Below the pieces are notes generated by a model. It did no database searches. It saw only the letters and a list, made by a program, of their open reading frames with translations, and had not been told where the DNA came from. The translations under genes were made by a program, and so were the position numbers. Positions 25,092 through 34,926 of a stretch of 64,000 nt of DNA are shown here, one piece after another; positions within the stretch are counted from its first letter, which is position 1; each line of letters begins with the position of its first letter. This DNA is from Bradyrhizobium monzae (GTDB lineage: Bacteria > Pseudomonadota > Alphaproteobacteria > Rhizobiales > Xanthobacteraceae): NCBI RefSeq assembly GCF_021458635.1, contig NZ_JAIRDQ010000001.1, positions 1,674,001 through 1,738,000 on the forward strand. Reading direction: 5' to 3'.

Positions 25092-25240
25092 CTCGGCGCG
25101 TCGGGCTTGCGAAAAATGTGGATGGGATCGCCCGGCACGAACGGCTGGCCGCGGAAGGTCGCATAGGCGTAGAGCACCAGATACATGATCGCCAGTGCGC
25201 CGACGGCATAGAAGGCCCAAATCCCGACGCGCTTCATCAT
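25082..25240 (-). CDS. Small single-span membrane protein
   Basis: 52 residues from ATG 25240, which has GGAGCG just upstream; the frame also opens at 25267. One membrane helix (residues ~5-27: VGIWAFYAVGALAIMYLVLY) is followed by a short conserved-looking tail (RGQPFVPGDPIHIFRKPDAP). Its end overlaps the convergent peptidase by 10 bases. No function known. Confidence 0.6.
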   Translation of the reverse strand: MMKRVGIWAFYAVGALAIMYLVLYAYATFRGQPFVPGDPIHIFRKPDAPSYS

Positions 25241-25319
25241 CTCGCTCCGTTGCTCCCGATAGGGCAAGCTCAGGAACGGCTTCTAGAGCGATGATGGGGA
25301 AAAGACCAGCCTGCCGCGC

Positions 25320-25901
25320 TCAGATGCCGCGGCGGCTGCGCGCGGGAACGCTGACATCCGCAAGCCTTGCTGCGTCCTCGTCCTGATCCACTGCCACATA
25401 CTGACCGTGCCAATAGGCGAGCGCCGCCGTTCTGGTCGTGTTCTTGATGTCCCTGACGCGGCCGATGACGATGCCGTGCGAATGCCGCTCGACGATCTCC
25501 TCCACTTCGCAATCGACGGCGGACAAGGCGCCGACCAGCAGTGGAACGCCGGAAACCGCCGTGACCCACGTGCTGCCTGCAAAACGATCGGCGCCCTTCA
25601 GCCCACCCTTGCCGGCAAAACGCTCGGCAACGTCGAGCTGATCGGCCGCAAGGATGTTCACACCGAAGGCGCCGTAGCGGCGGATCAGCGGAAATGACGA
25701 GGCATCGCGGTTGATGCTGACGATCAGCGTCGGCGGATCGACCGACAGCGAGGTTACGGATGTAACCGTCATGCCCGTGATGTCCTTGCCCCGCCCGGCG
25801 GTGATGATGCTGACGCCGCCGGTGAGGTGGCGCATGGCGCCGCGGAAATCGGCAGACGAGACGGGGATTTCGGTCATAAGATCGCGGGGCACTACGTTCA
25901 T
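25320..25901 (-). CDS. Flavin reductase family protein (likely for the sulfonate monooxygenase)
   Basis: 193 residues. The flavin-reductase-like FMN-binding split barrel is clear: FRGAMRHLTGGVSIITAGRG, GMTVTSVTSLSVDPPTLIVS, NRDASSFPLIRRYGAFGVNI, then FAGKGGLKGADRF and HSHGIVIGRVRDIKN. This is the HpaC-like family, not the flavodoxin-like SsuE family, but it lies at the end of the ssu operon and could supply reduced FMN to SsuD. GGGGAG precedes the ATG. 32 bases after ssuB. Confidence 0.85.
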   Translation of the reverse strand: MNVVPRDLMTEIPVSSADFRGAMRHLTGGVSIITAGRGKDITGMTVTSVTSLSVDPPTLIVSINRDASSFPLIRRYGAFGVNILAADQLDVAERFAGKGGLKGADRFAGSTWVTAVSGVPLLVGALSAVDCEVEEIVERHSHGIVIGRVRDIKNTTRTAALAYWHGQYVAVDQDEDAARLADVSVPARSRRGI

Positions 25902-25933
25902 GGCATGCTCCCCGAAACGGGGTCCCTCGTTAT

Positions 25934-26764
25934 CTAGGTACGATCGTCCGCTGACAACAGGTGGCTCAGGATCGAGCCTTCCAGGCCGGCAAGCTCGACC
26001 GAACCGCGCTCGCGCGGCCGGGCGGTGTTAACCATGACGTCGTGGGCGATACGGCCCTCGTCGATCACCAGCACCCGGTCCGCCAGCGCAACCGCCTCGG
26101 CGACGTCGTGGGTCACCAGGATCGCGGTAAAGCCCTGGTCGCGCCAGACCCGCTCCAGGAGCCGCTGCATCGAGATGCGGGTCAACGCGTCCAGCGCGCC
26201 GAGCGGTTCGTCGAAGGCGAGCACGCGCGGACGGGAGACCAGCGCGCGGGCCAGCGCGACGCGCTGCTTCTGGCCGCCGGACAGCACCGAAGGCCACTGA
26301 TCGCGCTTGTCGGTCAACCCGACTTCGGTCAGCGCCTTCTCGGCACGTGCGTGCGCATCGCTGGACGAACGATCGCGGCCGAGACCGACCTCGACATTGG
26401 AGAGCACCCGGGCCCAGGGCAGCAGCCGCGGCTCCTGGAACATCACGCGGATGTCCTCAGGTTGAACCGCCGCATCACCGAAGCTGATGCTGCCGGCGTC
26501 GATCTTTTCCAGGCCGGCAATGAGGCGCAGCAGCGTACTCTTGCCGCAGCCGCTCTTGCCCACGATAGCGACGAACTGGCCGGCGGGGATGTGCAAATCG
26601 ATGCCGCGCAGCACCTCGTTGTCGCCGAAGGATTTTCGCAAGCCGCGGATGCTGAGCGGCAGGCCGCTCACATGCAGCGGCCGCGACACGCGGGTCGCCG
26701 GCGCAAAGTTGGCCCGGCTGGCGAGCTCGGTTTCCGGAAGAGACGTCCGAAGGGCTGTCTGCAT
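25934..26764 (-). CDS. ssuB: Sulfonate ABC transporter ATPase SsuB
   Basis: 276 residues. Walker [10 protein letters not shown] (~70-78), Q-loop [14 protein letters not shown], signature [15 protein letters not shown], Walker [14 protein letters not shown] and the switch histidine in [10 protein letters not shown] are all intact. An N-terminal extension of about 35 residues precedes the domain ([20 protein letters not shown]). It energises uptake through SsuC. Seven bases separate it from ssuC. Confidence 0.92.
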   Translation of the reverse strand: MQTALRTSLPETELASRANFAPATRVSRPLHVSGLPLSIRGLRKSFGDNEVLRGIDLHIPAGQFVAIVGKSGCGKSTLLRLIAGLEKIDAGSISFGDAAVQPEDIRVMFQEPRLLPWARVLSNVEVGLGRDRSSSDAHARAEKALTEVGLTDKRDQWPSVLSGGQKQRVALARALVSRPRVLAFDEPLGALDALTRISMQRLLERVWRDQGFTAILVTHDVAEAVALADRVLVIDEGRIAHDVMVNTARPRERGSVELAGLEGSILSHLLSADDRT

Positions 26765-26771
26765 GTCACTC

Positions 26772-27578
26772 TCAGCGTTTTTGGAAGGCGGGGTGCCAGG
26801 AGAGCGTCAGGCGCTCCAGCACGCGGGATGCGCTGTCGGCGAGCTTGCCGAGCAGGGCGTAGATCAGGATCGAGAGCACGACGACGTCGATCAGCATGAA
26901 CTCGCGCGCCTGCATCGCCATGTAGCCGAGACCCGACGACGCGGCGATGGTCTCCGCGACGATCAGGGTCAGCCACATGATGCCGAGCGCGAAACGGATG
27001 CCGACGAAGATCGACGGCAGCGCGCCCGGAAAGATCACGCGGCGGAACAGCTCGCCGTCGCTCATGCCGTAAATCCGTCCCATCTCGATCAGGTGCGGAT
27101 CCACGGTACGGATGCCGTGCAGCGTGTTGAGATAGATCGGGAAGAAAACGCCGAGCGCAACGAGAAACAGCTTTGCGCTCTCGTCGATGCCGAACCACAA
27201 AATGACCAGCGGGATCAGCGCCAGATGCGGCACGTTGCGCACCATCTGGAGCGTGGTGTCGGTGAGTTTTGCGGAGAGCTGCGACAGCCCGTTCGCGAGC
27301 CCGAAGGCGAAACCGATGCTGCCGCCGATCAGGAAGCCGATCGAGGCGCGCCAGAACGAGACCCAGATGTTGCGGATCAGCTCGCCGGACAGCAGCAGCT
27401 TCCAGCCGGCGAGCGCGACATCGCTCGGCGCCGGCAGCACGCGCACCGGTACGAAGCCGGTGACGCTCGCCACCTGCCAGATCGCGATGATGGCAAGCGG
27501 CACGATCCACTGGACCAGGCCGTCGACGCGCGGCAGGCGGAAGTTGCGTGGAAGCGAAACGCTATCGATCAAGCTCAT
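26772..27578 (-). CDS. ssuC: Sulfonate ABC transporter permease SsuC
   Basis: 268 residues, six predicted membrane helices. The EAA loop that contacts SsuB is the [20 protein letters not shown] stretch, followed by [20 protein letters not shown], as in SsuC/TauC-type permeases. The start overlaps the ssuD stop by four bases (ATGA), so the two are coupled. Confidence 0.92.
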   Translation of the reverse strand: MSLIDSVSLPRNFRLPRVDGLVQWIVPLAIIAIWQVASVTGFVPVRVLPAPSDVALAGWKLLLSGELIRNIWVSFWRASIGFLIGGSIGFAFGLANGLSQLSAKLTDTTLQMVRNVPHLALIPLVILWFGIDESAKLFLVALGVFFPIYLNTLHGIRTVDPHLIEMGRIYGMSDGELFRRVIFPGALPSIFVGIRFALGIMWLTLIVAETIAASSGLGYMAMQAREFMLIDVVVLSILIYALLGKLADSASRVLERLTLSWHPAFQKR

Positions 27579-28753
27579 GATTGCGACACCCGATGCTGCG
27601 GACGGTAATCGCTGCCGACCGTCTCGCCGAAGGGACCGCCGTTGAAGTGCAGCTTGGTCACGTTGCTCGGCTGTTCCAGCGAGAGCAGCGGGAAGACCAG
27701 CTCGGCGAAGCGATAGGCTTCTTCCAGATGCGGGTAGCCCGACAAGATGAAAGTATCGATGCCGATGTCCTGATACTCCTTGATGCGCGCGGCGACCGTC
27801 TGGGCGTCGCCGACCAGCGCCGTGCCGGCGCCGCCGCGCACCAGGCCGACACCGGCCCAGAGATTCGGGGCGATCTCGAGCTTGTCGCGCTTGCCGCCAT
27901 GGAGTTGCGCCATGCGCTGCTGACCGACCGAGTCCATCCGCGCAAAGTTCTTCTGCGCGGTGGCGATGGTGTCGTCGCTGACATGCTTGATCAGCTCGTT
28001 CGCGGCGCTCCAGGCTTCTTCGTTGGTCTCGCGAACAATCACGTGAAGGCGGATGCCGAAGGACAGCTTGCGGCCACGCGCCTCTGCGACCGCCCTCACC
28101 CTCGCGACCTTCTCGGCGACCAGCGCCGGCGGCTCGCCCCAGGTGAGATATTTGTCGACGGTGTCGACAGCGACATCGATGCCCGCATCCGACGAACCGC
28201 CGAAATAAAGCGGCGGCCGCGGCGACTGCACGGGATGGAACAGCAGCTTGCCGTCCTCGATGTGGATGTGCTTGCCCTCGACATTGACGGTCTTGCCAGC
28301 GAGCAAATCGCTATAGACGTTGAGGAACTCGCGCGTGACCTCGTAGCGCTCGTCATGGCCGAGGAAAATGCCGTCGCCCTTGTTCTCGACGGGATCGCCG
28401 CCGGTGACGACGTTGACGAGCAGCCGGCCATTGGTGATGCGATCGAGCGTCGCGGTCATGCGCGCCGCTACGGTCGGCGATTGCAGCCCGGGACGAACGG
28501 CCACGAGATAGCGCAGCCGCTCGGTAAACGGCGCCACGCTGGAGGCGACGACCCAGGAATCCTCGCAACTCCGTCCCGTCGGCAGCAGCACGCCGAAATA
28601 GCCGAGCTGGTCAGCCGCCTGCGCGACCTGGCGCAGATAGTTGAAATTGACCTCGCGGCCGCCGATGCCGGTGCCGAGATAGCGGCCATCGCCGTGGGTC
28701 GGCAGGAACCAGAGGATGTTGGCGTTGGATTGTTGACTCGTGATCTTGCTCAT
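27575..28753 (-). CDS. ssuD: FMNH2-dependent alkanesulfonate monooxygenase SsuD
   Basis: 392 residues from ATG 28753 ([20 protein letters not shown]); the frame is open further upstream in the ssuA gene. The fold is the bacterial luciferase type: [80 protein letters not shown]. It cleaves alkanesulfonates to aldehyde and sulfite in the cytoplasm using FMNH2 and O2. Start overlaps the ssuA stop (ATGA). Confidence 0.93.
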   Translation of the reverse strand: MSKITSQQSNANILWFLPTHGDGRYLGTGIGGREVNFNYLRQVAQAADQLGYFGVLLPTGRSCEDSWVVASSVAPFTERLRYLVAVRPGLQSPTVAARMTATLDRITNGRLLVNVVTGGDPVENKGDGIFLGHDERYEVTREFLNVYSDLLAGKTVNVEGKHIHIEDGKLLFHPVQSPRPPLYFGGSSDAGIDVAVDTVDKYLTWGEPPALVAEKVARVRAVAEARGRKLSFGIRLHVIVRETNEEAWSAANELIKHVSDDTIATAQKNFARMDSVGQQRMAQLHGGKRDKLEIAPNLWAGVGLVRGGAGTALVGDAQTVAARIKEYQDIGIDTFILSGYPHLEEAYRFAELVFPLLSLEQPSNVTKLHFNGGPFGETVGSDYRPQHRVSQS

Positions 28754-29703
28754 GTTCCTGGCCTCCGCGCCACGTCGGAAATCTTGATTGCCTTGGGGAT
28801 CAGGTTGAGCGCGAAGAACGCGTCGGCAACCTGCTGCTGATCGGCGATGGCGGCATCGGTCAGCGGCTTGATGCCGTAGGCCTGCCGCTTCAGCGCCACC
28901 TCGACCACCGGGACGGACAGTCCGATCGCCGGCGCGAGCTGCTCGGCCACCGCATGGATGTCGCCCTTGGCCCAATCGTCGACGGTGCTCAGTTCAGTGA
29001 GCACGGCGTCGACGATCCTGGGGTTGGCGTCGAGGAACTTCTTCGAGGAGAAATAGAACTGGTAGTTGGCAACGATGTCGGTGCCGTCAGCGAGCGTGCG
29101 CGCGCCGGTCGCCGCTTCGGCCGCGGCCTGGAACGGATCCCAGATCACCCACGCATCGACCGCGCCGCGCTCGAAGGCGGCGCGCGCATCGGCGGGTGCC
29201 AGGAACACCGGCTCGATCTCGGAATATCTGACGCCCGCCTTCTCCAGCGCCTTGACCAGGAGATAGTGAACGTTGGAGCCCTTGTTGAGCGCGACCTTCT
29301 TGCCTTTGAGATCGGCCACCGACTTCAGGGGGCTGTCCTTCGGCACCAGGATCGCCTCGCCTTTCGGCGCGGGCGGCTCATAGGCGACGTACTGGATCGG
29401 CGCGCCGGCGGCCTGCGCGAAGATCGGCGGGGCTTCGCCGGTGTTGCCGAAATCGATCGCGCCGACATTGAGCGCTTCGAGCAGCGGCGGGCCGGACGGG
29501 AATTCGGTCCACACCACCTTGTAGCCGGAGGCGGCGAGCTTCGGCTCCAGCGTGCCCTTGCTCTTGAGCAGCACCAGCTTGCCGTATTTCTGGTAGCCGA
29601 TGCGGACCACCTTGTCCTGACCGTAGGAGGTGCCGACTGCGGCGGCGACGATGCCGATCGAGAGCACGATCGCCGCGATCAGACGCTGAATGATACGCCT
29701 CAT
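28750..29703 (-). CDS. ssuA: Aliphatic sulfonate binding protein SsuA
   Basis: 317 residues from ATG 29703 with AAAGGT upstream. A Sec signal peptide ([20 protein letters not shown], cut after GTSYGQ) leads into the SsuA/TauA fold: [95 protein letters not shown]. Periplasmic receptor for the transporter. First of the coupled ssuA-ssuD-ssuC run. Confidence 0.92.
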   Translation of the reverse strand: MRRIIQRLIAAIVLSIGIVAAAVGTSYGQDKVVRIGYQKYGKLVLLKSKGTLEPKLAASGYKVVWTEFPSGPPLLEALNVGAIDFGNTGEAPPIFAQAAGAPIQYVAYEPPAPKGEAILVPKDSPLKSVADLKGKKVALNKGSNVHYLLVKALEKAGVRYSEIEPVFLAPADARAAFERGAVDAWVIWDPFQAAAEAATGARTLADGTDIVANYQFYFSSKKFLDANPRIVDAVLTELSTVDDWAKGDIHAVAEQLAPAIGLSVPVVEVALKRQAYGIKPLTDAAIADQQQVADAFFALNLIPKAIKISDVARRPGT

Positions 29704-29741
29704 GTTCAGACCTTTTGAAGTGGGGAGATTGGTTGGCACGA

Positions 29742-30692
29742 TCAGGTCGCCGTGCTGCGCCAGACGATGTCGCGGATGACGATCGGCTTCGGAATCAGGC
29801 CGAGCTTGTGGAAGCGGTCGGCGACGCCCTGCTGCGTCACGACGATGTCGTCGGTGACGGGGCCGACCACGAAGTTTGCGCGGTCGGCCGCGACGGTCTG
29901 GATATCCAGCGGGACGCCGGTGACAGCGGCCAGCGATCTGGCGACCTCGCCACGGTGCTGTTCGGCCCACTTCCCGCTCGCGGTCGTCACGTCGACGATC
30001 TGTTGCAGGATCGCGCCATGATTCTTCGCGAAATCACGGTTGGCGATATAGAAGGAATTGGTCTTGGTGACCTCGCGCGCATTGATCAGGATGCGGCCGC
30101 TCTGCCTGGTCTCGCCGATTGCGAAATACGGATCCCAGATCGCCCAGGCCTCGATGCTGCCATTGGCGAAGGCGGGACCGGCGTCCGGCGGCGTCAGATA
30201 GACCGGGGTGATGTCGGCATAGGTGAGGTCCGCCTTCTCCAGCGTCTGCACCACGACGTTATGGGCGCTGGACCCCTTGGTGAAGCCGACGCGCTTTCCC
30301 TTCAAATCGCCGATCGATCGGATCGGCGAATCCCTGGGCACCAGGATGCCCTGCCCGTTGGTGATCGGCTGGCCGGCGGCATAGACGATCGCCGCGCCTG
30401 CGGCCTGGGCGAACACCGGCGGGGAATCGCCGACCGAGCCGAAATCGACGCTGCCGACATTCATCGCCTCCATCATCGGAGGGCCCGAGGAGAACTCGAC
30501 CCACTTCACCTCGATGCCTTGCGGGTTGAAATGTTTTTCCAGAAAGGCCTGCTGGCGCGCGATGACCAGCACGCCGGTCTTCTGGTAGCCGATGCGAATT
30601 TCCTTCACCGCGCCTTGCGCGCTGGCGCGCGAAGCAAACGCAGCTGCGGCGGCGGTTCCAGCGGACAGTTTCAGAAAGTCACGACGCTGCAT
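29742..30692 (-). CDS. Second sulfonate-type binding protein, Tat-exported
   Basis: 316 residues from ATG 30692 (GGGAGACTGGA before it). The start MQRRDFLKLSAGTAAAAAFA is a twin-arginine signal, unlike the Sec signal of the next gene. The body is clearly an SsuA paralogue (IRIGYQKTGVLVIARQQAFL, VEFSSGPPMMEAMNVGSVDF, GSVGDSPPVFAQAAGAAI, FTKGSSAHNVVVQTLEKADL, IEAWAIWDPYFAIGE). It opens the operon, 38 bases before ssuA. It may bind a different sulfonate or act as an alternate receptor for the same permease. Confidence 0.88.
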   Translation of the reverse strand: MQRRDFLKLSAGTAAAAAFASRASAQGAVKEIRIGYQKTGVLVIARQQAFLEKHFNPQGIEVKWVEFSSGPPMMEAMNVGSVDFGSVGDSPPVFAQAAGAAIVYAAGQPITNGQGILVPRDSPIRSIGDLKGKRVGFTKGSSAHNVVVQTLEKADLTYADITPVYLTPPDAGPAFANGSIEAWAIWDPYFAIGETRQSGRILINAREVTKTNSFYIANRDFAKNHGAILQQIVDVTTASGKWAEQHRGEVARSLAAVTGVPLDIQTVAADRANFVVGPVTDDIVVTQQGVADRFHKLGLIPKPIVIRDIVWRSTAT

Positions 30693-31061
30693 TCCAGTCT
30701 CCCGGCCGCAGGCGGCCGTCATCATTCATGTCTCGGTGAATGATGGTGCGAAGCGAGAAAGCTGTCGAGACGCGCGGGAAAATAGCGATGCGAGCACTGC
30801 GCGCAGGTCAGCGCGCATGATTAATCTTTCAAACGGCGGAGCGAATGAAGATGGAATTTTTCTGCACGCGGTTGTGAAGGCCGCGGACGTTCGATCGCAA
30901 GCTCGGAGCCGGAACGGAAAAGCGAAAAACAACCCCATGCACAGTAGCCGGGGTGTGCGAAAACCATCGCCTGCCAATTATCCGAAATAAATTTGACACG
31001 TCGGGCAAAACAGGCGCAAGATGGCATGATGGCGACGTTCGGGTGGACGGCTCGTGCCGGG
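30693..31061. other. Intergenic region between the ssu operon and the P450 gene
   Basis: No credible gene. It must hold the promoter of the ssu operon (minus strand). The part around 30850-30990 is less GC-rich than its surroundings. No operator was recognised. Confidence 0.4.
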
Positions 31062-32231
31062 CTATTGCAGCCACCGCACCGGCAAATTCTGCAGGCCCCT
31101 GAACGCCCAGCCGCCGATCCGCACCGGCTCGTCGTCGGCAAGCTCGATATGCCCGGCACGCGCAAACACCGTCGGCAGCGCGACGTCGGCGATCATCGCG
31201 CGCGAGGCCCAGGCACCGGCGCAGAAATGCGGACCGGCACCGAAGGCGACGCTCTTCGAGGTGTCACGCCGCACGTCGAACTGGTCGGCGCGCTCAAAAT
31301 GCTTCTCGTCGCGGTTGGCGGAACCGAACATCAGGAACACGCGCTCGTCCGTTTCGAACGCGACGTCACGGATCGACCACGGTTTTGCGATCCGCCGCGG
31401 CGACATGCCGATCGGCGAGATCCAGCGCGCGTATTCCTCGAAGGCCTCGAGCCAGGTCACTTCGCCCTTGCGCACGAGCGCGAGCTGATCGGGATGGGTC
31501 AGCAGCGCCCACACCGTGCCGGCGATCGCCTTGCGCGGCTCGTTCTGGCCGCCGGAGATCGCGAGTTTGACATTCGCGCGCACGCTCTCCATCGGCATGC
31601 CGGAGGCGAGCAGCACGCCGAGAATGCTCCGGTCGGGATGCTTGCGCATCACCGGCAGGATGTCGTCGATCGCAGCATCGATGCCCGACGTCGCGGCGTG
31701 GCAGCGCGCCTCGACCGCGGGATCGCCGCCGTAATTGGCGATGCCCTCGATCATGCCCTGCGACCACGCGTCCATGTCGGCGAAGCCGATATTGGTGAGG
31801 CCGGTGATCGACTTCAGGCATTCGCCGGAAAACGGCAGCGCAAAGTCGCGCATGAAATCGATCCGGCTGCCGGGCTCGACGCCAGCGATGATGCGGTCGG
31901 CATGGGCCTGAAACAGCGCGGTCCAGTGCGCCTTCACCGTCTTCGGCGACACCGTCGGAAACATCGCGCGCCGCTCGACCTGATGCGCCTCGCCGTCCTT
32001 GCGCATCATGTTGTGGCCCATCAGCCGGTTCATCAGGCCGGCGGGCTGGTGCGAGGAGAACACGTCGATCTGCTTCTCGGAGATCGAGATGTCGTCGCGG
32101 GCTGCCAACAGCGTCGAACCGAGCTGCGGCACGAAGGCGATCGGCGCTTCCTTGCGCAGTTTGGCAAGCATCGGATAGGGATCAGCCCAGAACGCGACAG
32201 GGTCGATGTCGATGCGTGGCGCGGTGCTCAA
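31062..32231 (-). CDS. Cytochrome P450
   Basis: 389 residues, a soluble bacterial P450. The haem-binding loop VAFGAGPHFCAGAWASRAMI has its cysteine near residue 337, and the ExxR of the K helix lies in the FEEYARWISPIGMSPRRIAK region. The I-helix reads LAISGGQNEPRKAIAGTVWA, so the usual acid-threonine pair that guides oxygen protonation is replaced by NEP. This form occurs in some bacterial P450s. No ferredoxin or reductase gene lies nearby, so the redox partner and substrate are unknown. Confidence 0.92.
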   Translation of the reverse strand: MSTAPRIDIDPVAFWADPYPMLAKLRKEAPIAFVPQLGSTLLAARDDISISEKQIDVFSSHQPAGLMNRLMGHNMMRKDGEAHQVERRAMFPTVSPKTVKAHWTALFQAHADRIIAGVEPGSRIDFMRDFALPFSGECLKSITGLTNIGFADMDAWSQGMIEGIANYGGDPAVEARCHAATSGIDAAIDDILPVMRKHPDRSILGVLLASGMPMESVRANVKLAISGGQNEPRKAIAGTVWALLTHPDQLALVRKGEVTWLEAFEEYARWISPIGMSPRRIAKPWSIRDVAFETDERVFLMFGSANRDEKHFERADQFDVRRDTSKSVAFGAGPHFCAGAWASRAMIADVALPTVFARAGHIELADDEPVRIGGWAFRGLQNLPVRWLQ

Positions 32232-32400
32232 GCGTGTTCCCTCTGGATCTCGTTTGCTTCACGCCAGATTATCGAACTCCGCAGCCCGCGTCTGTCCCTA
32301 GTGATAGGGACAGACGGTTTGACGCCCAAGGGGAGTCGTTCTCCTTCCGCATTCCAAGCCGATCGGCAGCTTCCCCAAGTGCCCGGAAGCCGCCGATCCT

Positions 32401-32718
32401 TCAGGAAATCCGGCTCGCCATCAGGAGCAAGGCAGCAAAACAACCGATCGGCGCGAGATGGGAAAACTCCCGATGTCGCAGGATGGTCAAAGCTGCCGCC
32501 GCGAGAATGAGGGCGCAGAGAATCAAACCTGCTGCACGGGTCGCCGGTATAGCGACCAGGATGGCGGCCGATATCTCCAATCCGCCGGTGACTCGGCACC
32601 ACCACGCAGGATACCCCCATCGAACAAAGTTGCTCCGCGTCGTCGATGTCCCGATCGCATTGAACAGACCTGCACTGGCGAAGGCAACGGCAAGCAGCCT
32701 GATGAATGTCACGTGCAT
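32401..32718 (-). CDS. DoxX-like small membrane protein
   Basis: 105 residues with four hydrophobic segments (about 5-22, 44-60, 62-78 and 85-102). The FNAIGTSTTRSNFVRWGYPA stretch followed by RVTGGLEISAAILVAIPATR and a terminal LAPIGCFAALLLMA is the DoxX/DoxX-like layout. The role of these proteins is poorly known. It lies three bases after the epimerase gene and is likely cotranscribed. Confidence 0.75.
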   Translation of the reverse strand: MHVTFIRLLAVAFASAGLFNAIGTSTTRSNFVRWGYPAWWCRVTGGLEISAAILVAIPATRAAGLILCALILAAAALTILRHREFSHLAPIGCFAALLLMASRIS

Positions 32719-32721
32719 GGC

Positions 32722-33612
32722 TTAAGCGACCGCCAACGCGTAAGCGTGCAACTCGTCGATTATCGATGCCCGTGAGGGATTCCAGCCGAGTTCGCGCTTC
32801 GCCTTCTCGCCCGAGATGGTCTGATCGCAGGCGATCGCATCGGCGAAGGCCCAGAGGATCTTGCGCGCCTCGTCGAGCGGCCAGGCCGCTACTCGGCCCC
32901 CGGCACCGCCTAACTCGCTCGCTGCGCGTGCGATCTCGACGAACCGCGGCGCCGAACCGTGCGCACCATTGAAGACGGATCCCGCTGGTGCCCGCTCGAG
33001 CGCGAGCGCATAGAGATCGGCGAGGTCGTCGGCATGCACGGTCGACCAGCGATTTTGACCGTCACCAACATGAAGCGCCGCGCCATGTTCCTTGGCCGCG
33101 GCGACCATCATCATCGCGGCGCCGCCCCAGTTGCCATATACCCAGGCAGGCCGGATAACGACCGGATGGACGCCCTCGGCTCCGGCCGCGAAGATCTCGC
33201 GTTCCAGCGCCTGGCGCCAGCGGACCATATCGACCGGGTTCAGTGGCGTATCCTCGGTCGCTGACGTTTCGCCCGTCGAGCCGTAGACCAAACTGCCACT
33301 GGTATAGATGAAGCGCTTACCCGTTCCGCGCAAAGCTTCAAGGATTGCACGCGTCGCAATCTCATCGAGAGACGCAGCGTTCTGGTCGTTGGGCGAAGCG
33401 GCATGGACGACGGCGTCCACGCCCCGCACCGCCGCGGCCAGGCTCACCGGGTCGGCAAGCTCACCCTTCTCCGCCACGAAGCCTCGGTCCAGCAGCTTGC
33501 CAGCGCTCGCTTCCGACCGGGCGAGCCCCACGATTTCGTGACCTCCCTCCTTCAATCGATGCGCCACCGCACCTCCGATCAAGCCAGTCGCGCCCGTTAC
33601 CAAAACTCGCAT
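32722..33612 (-). CDS. NAD-dependent epimerase/dehydratase family protein
   Basis: 296 residues from ATG 33612 with GAGGTGAT upstream; an earlier in-frame start at 33792 lacks support. The Rossmann motif is VLVTGATGLIGGAVAHRLKE (GxxGxxG, residues 7-13). VHAASPNDQN and FIYTSGSLVYG with the YxxxK-like region follow, but the canonical catalytic Tyr-x3-Lys is not evident (the tyrosine-containing YGSTG stretch is followed by MVRWRQALE), so this may be an atypical extended SDR. Substrate unknown. Regulated possibly by the LysR gene just upstream. Confidence 0.8.
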   Translation of the reverse strand: MRVLVTGATGLIGGAVAHRLKEGGHEIVGLARSEASAGKLLDRGFVAEKGELADPVSLAAAVRGVDAVVHAASPNDQNAASLDEIATRAILEALRGTGKRFIYTSGSLVYGSTGETSATEDTPLNPVDMVRWRQALEREIFAAGAEGVHPVVIRPAWVYGNWGGAAMMMVAAAKEHGAALHVGDGQNRWSTVHADDLADLYALALERAPAGSVFNGAHGSAPRFVEIARAASELGGAGGRVAAWPLDEARKILWAFADAIACDQTISGEKAKRELGWNPSRASIIDELHAYALAVA

Positions 33613-33713
33613 GCCGATCACCTCTTCAATTTCGGTGAATCCAACAAAGCGGAACGACAATGCGGATGGAAATCGCGAGTCCTGATGTGGCGCTATCGAT
33701 CGCGCCGATGGCG

Positions 33714-34622
33714 TCAAGCCGAGGCTGCGATTTTGGTGATGATGCCGCGCAGCCAGGCGATAGCCCCATGCGTATCCGCCCGCCGGTGCCACATCAAATG
33801 GAGTGGCCAGGTGGGTAATTCGAGCGGCGGCTCATATATCGCTATGCCGGCTCCCGCATCAGCAAACCTTCGTGCGATCCGGGAGGCCAGCGTCGCGACG
33901 AGGTCGGTTCCGGCGATGACGAAGGGGGCGGCCAGGAATTGCGGCAGGCTCAGCACGACGCGCCGTTCGAGACCGAGATCGGCAAGCCTTCGATCGACGA
34001 TCCCAGAGCGGTCGCCTTCGGGAGAGACCAGAAGATGCGGCGCCGCTGCGAAAGCCTTGAGGCTTGGACCACCAGCGAACGCCGGGTGTCCCACCCGCAC
34101 GACGCAGGCAAAGCTCTCAAAAAACAGCGGGCTGCTGATAATCCGCGCCGACGTCTCGACGGGGAAGCCAATCGCGACGTTCGCCTCGCCGCTGTCGAGC
34201 AGCGTGATAGCTTCGTCTCGTCCGAACATCCCGCAGACACGCACGTTGATGTGCGGGGCATCGACGCTGAGGCGGGCCATGAGCGACGGCAACAAGACGA
34301 ACGCGGCATAGTCGGTCATCGCGAGCGTGACGGTATTGTCGGCCGTCGCGGGGTCGAAGCTATCGGCCTGCAGCGCGCTCCGGAGAAGCCGGAGCGCATC
34401 CGAGACGGGACCAGCAAGGTCATGGGCGCGGGGCGTCGGCTGCATGCCTGAAGGCGTCCGCACGAAGAGCTCGTCCCCAAGAAGCTCTCGCAAACGCGTG
34501 AGTGCTCCGCTCATTGCCGACTGGCTGAGGCCGATCCGCGATCCGGCGCGCGTCACATGACGCTCCGCGTACAGCGCATCAAAGGCCTTCATCAAGTTGA
34601 GGTCGAAACCAGTTATATCCAT
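33714..34622 (-). CDS. LysR-family transcriptional regulator
   Basis: 302 residues from ATG 34622 (MDITGFDLNLMKAFDALYAE); ATG 34634 is also possible. The winged HTH is at ~6-65 (HVTRAGSRIGLSQSAMSGAL; TRLRELLGDELFVRTPSGMQ). The effector domain follows with FDPATADNTVTLAMTDYAAF and the usual two-lobe layout; the order resembles NodD-like regulators. Same strand as, and 101 bases before, the epimerase gene, so control of that gene is plausible. Confidence 0.88.
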   Translation of the reverse strand: MDITGFDLNLMKAFDALYAERHVTRAGSRIGLSQSAMSGALTRLRELLGDELFVRTPSGMQPTPRAHDLAGPVSDALRLLRSALQADSFDPATADNTVTLAMTDYAAFVLLPSLMARLSVDAPHINVRVCGMFGRDEAITLLDSGEANVAIGFPVETSARIISSPLFFESFACVVRVGHPAFAGGPSLKAFAAAPHLLVSPEGDRSGIVDRRLADLGLERRVVLSLPQFLAAPFVIAGTDLVATLASRIARRFADAGAGIAIYEPPLELPTWPLHLMWHRRADTHGAIAWLRGIITKIAASA

Positions 34623-34819
34623 GCGGCCGATCATAAGGGGATGCGCTCAACGGGGATAGCGGCCAAAACCTTCCTGGCCTCGACCTCCAGAGAGGCTCGG
34701 TGGATTTGCAGCAGCCTGCTAGCCGGAGGCAAGCTAGCCGGCGAAAATCAACTCGCCGAAGTCAAGGTCCGCCGCTAGTCCACGCTGCCCGTCGGCTGCG
34801 CCCGAGACACAGGATAGCG

Positions 34820-34841
34820 TGGCTCGAGGGATTTCGAGCCA
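34820..34841. repeat. Short palindrome in the gap upstream of the LysR gene
   Basis: TGGCTCGA and TCGAGCCA around a six-base loop. The gap 34623-34926 shows no gene and must hold the LysR promoter. Confidence 0.45.
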
Positions 34842-34895
34842 TGCGGAATGTTTGCTTCGAGGTCACTTGCAGGCTTCGTGTGCAGTGGCGTCAAC

Positions 34896-34920
34896 GTCAG
34901 CTAAGGGCCCAAAAGGGGAC
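34896..34920 (+). repeat. Direct repeat, left copy
   Basis: 25 bases from GTCAGCTAAGGGCCCAAAAG onward, 21 of 25 identical to 35825-35849. Ends seven bases before the orphan gene's stop. Confidence 0.5.
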
Positions 34921-34926
34921 CATGGC

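Noticed and set aside
27581..28840. 419-codon plus-strand frame opposite ssuD
   Set aside because: Antisense shadow; ssuD is complete and in an overlapping operon.
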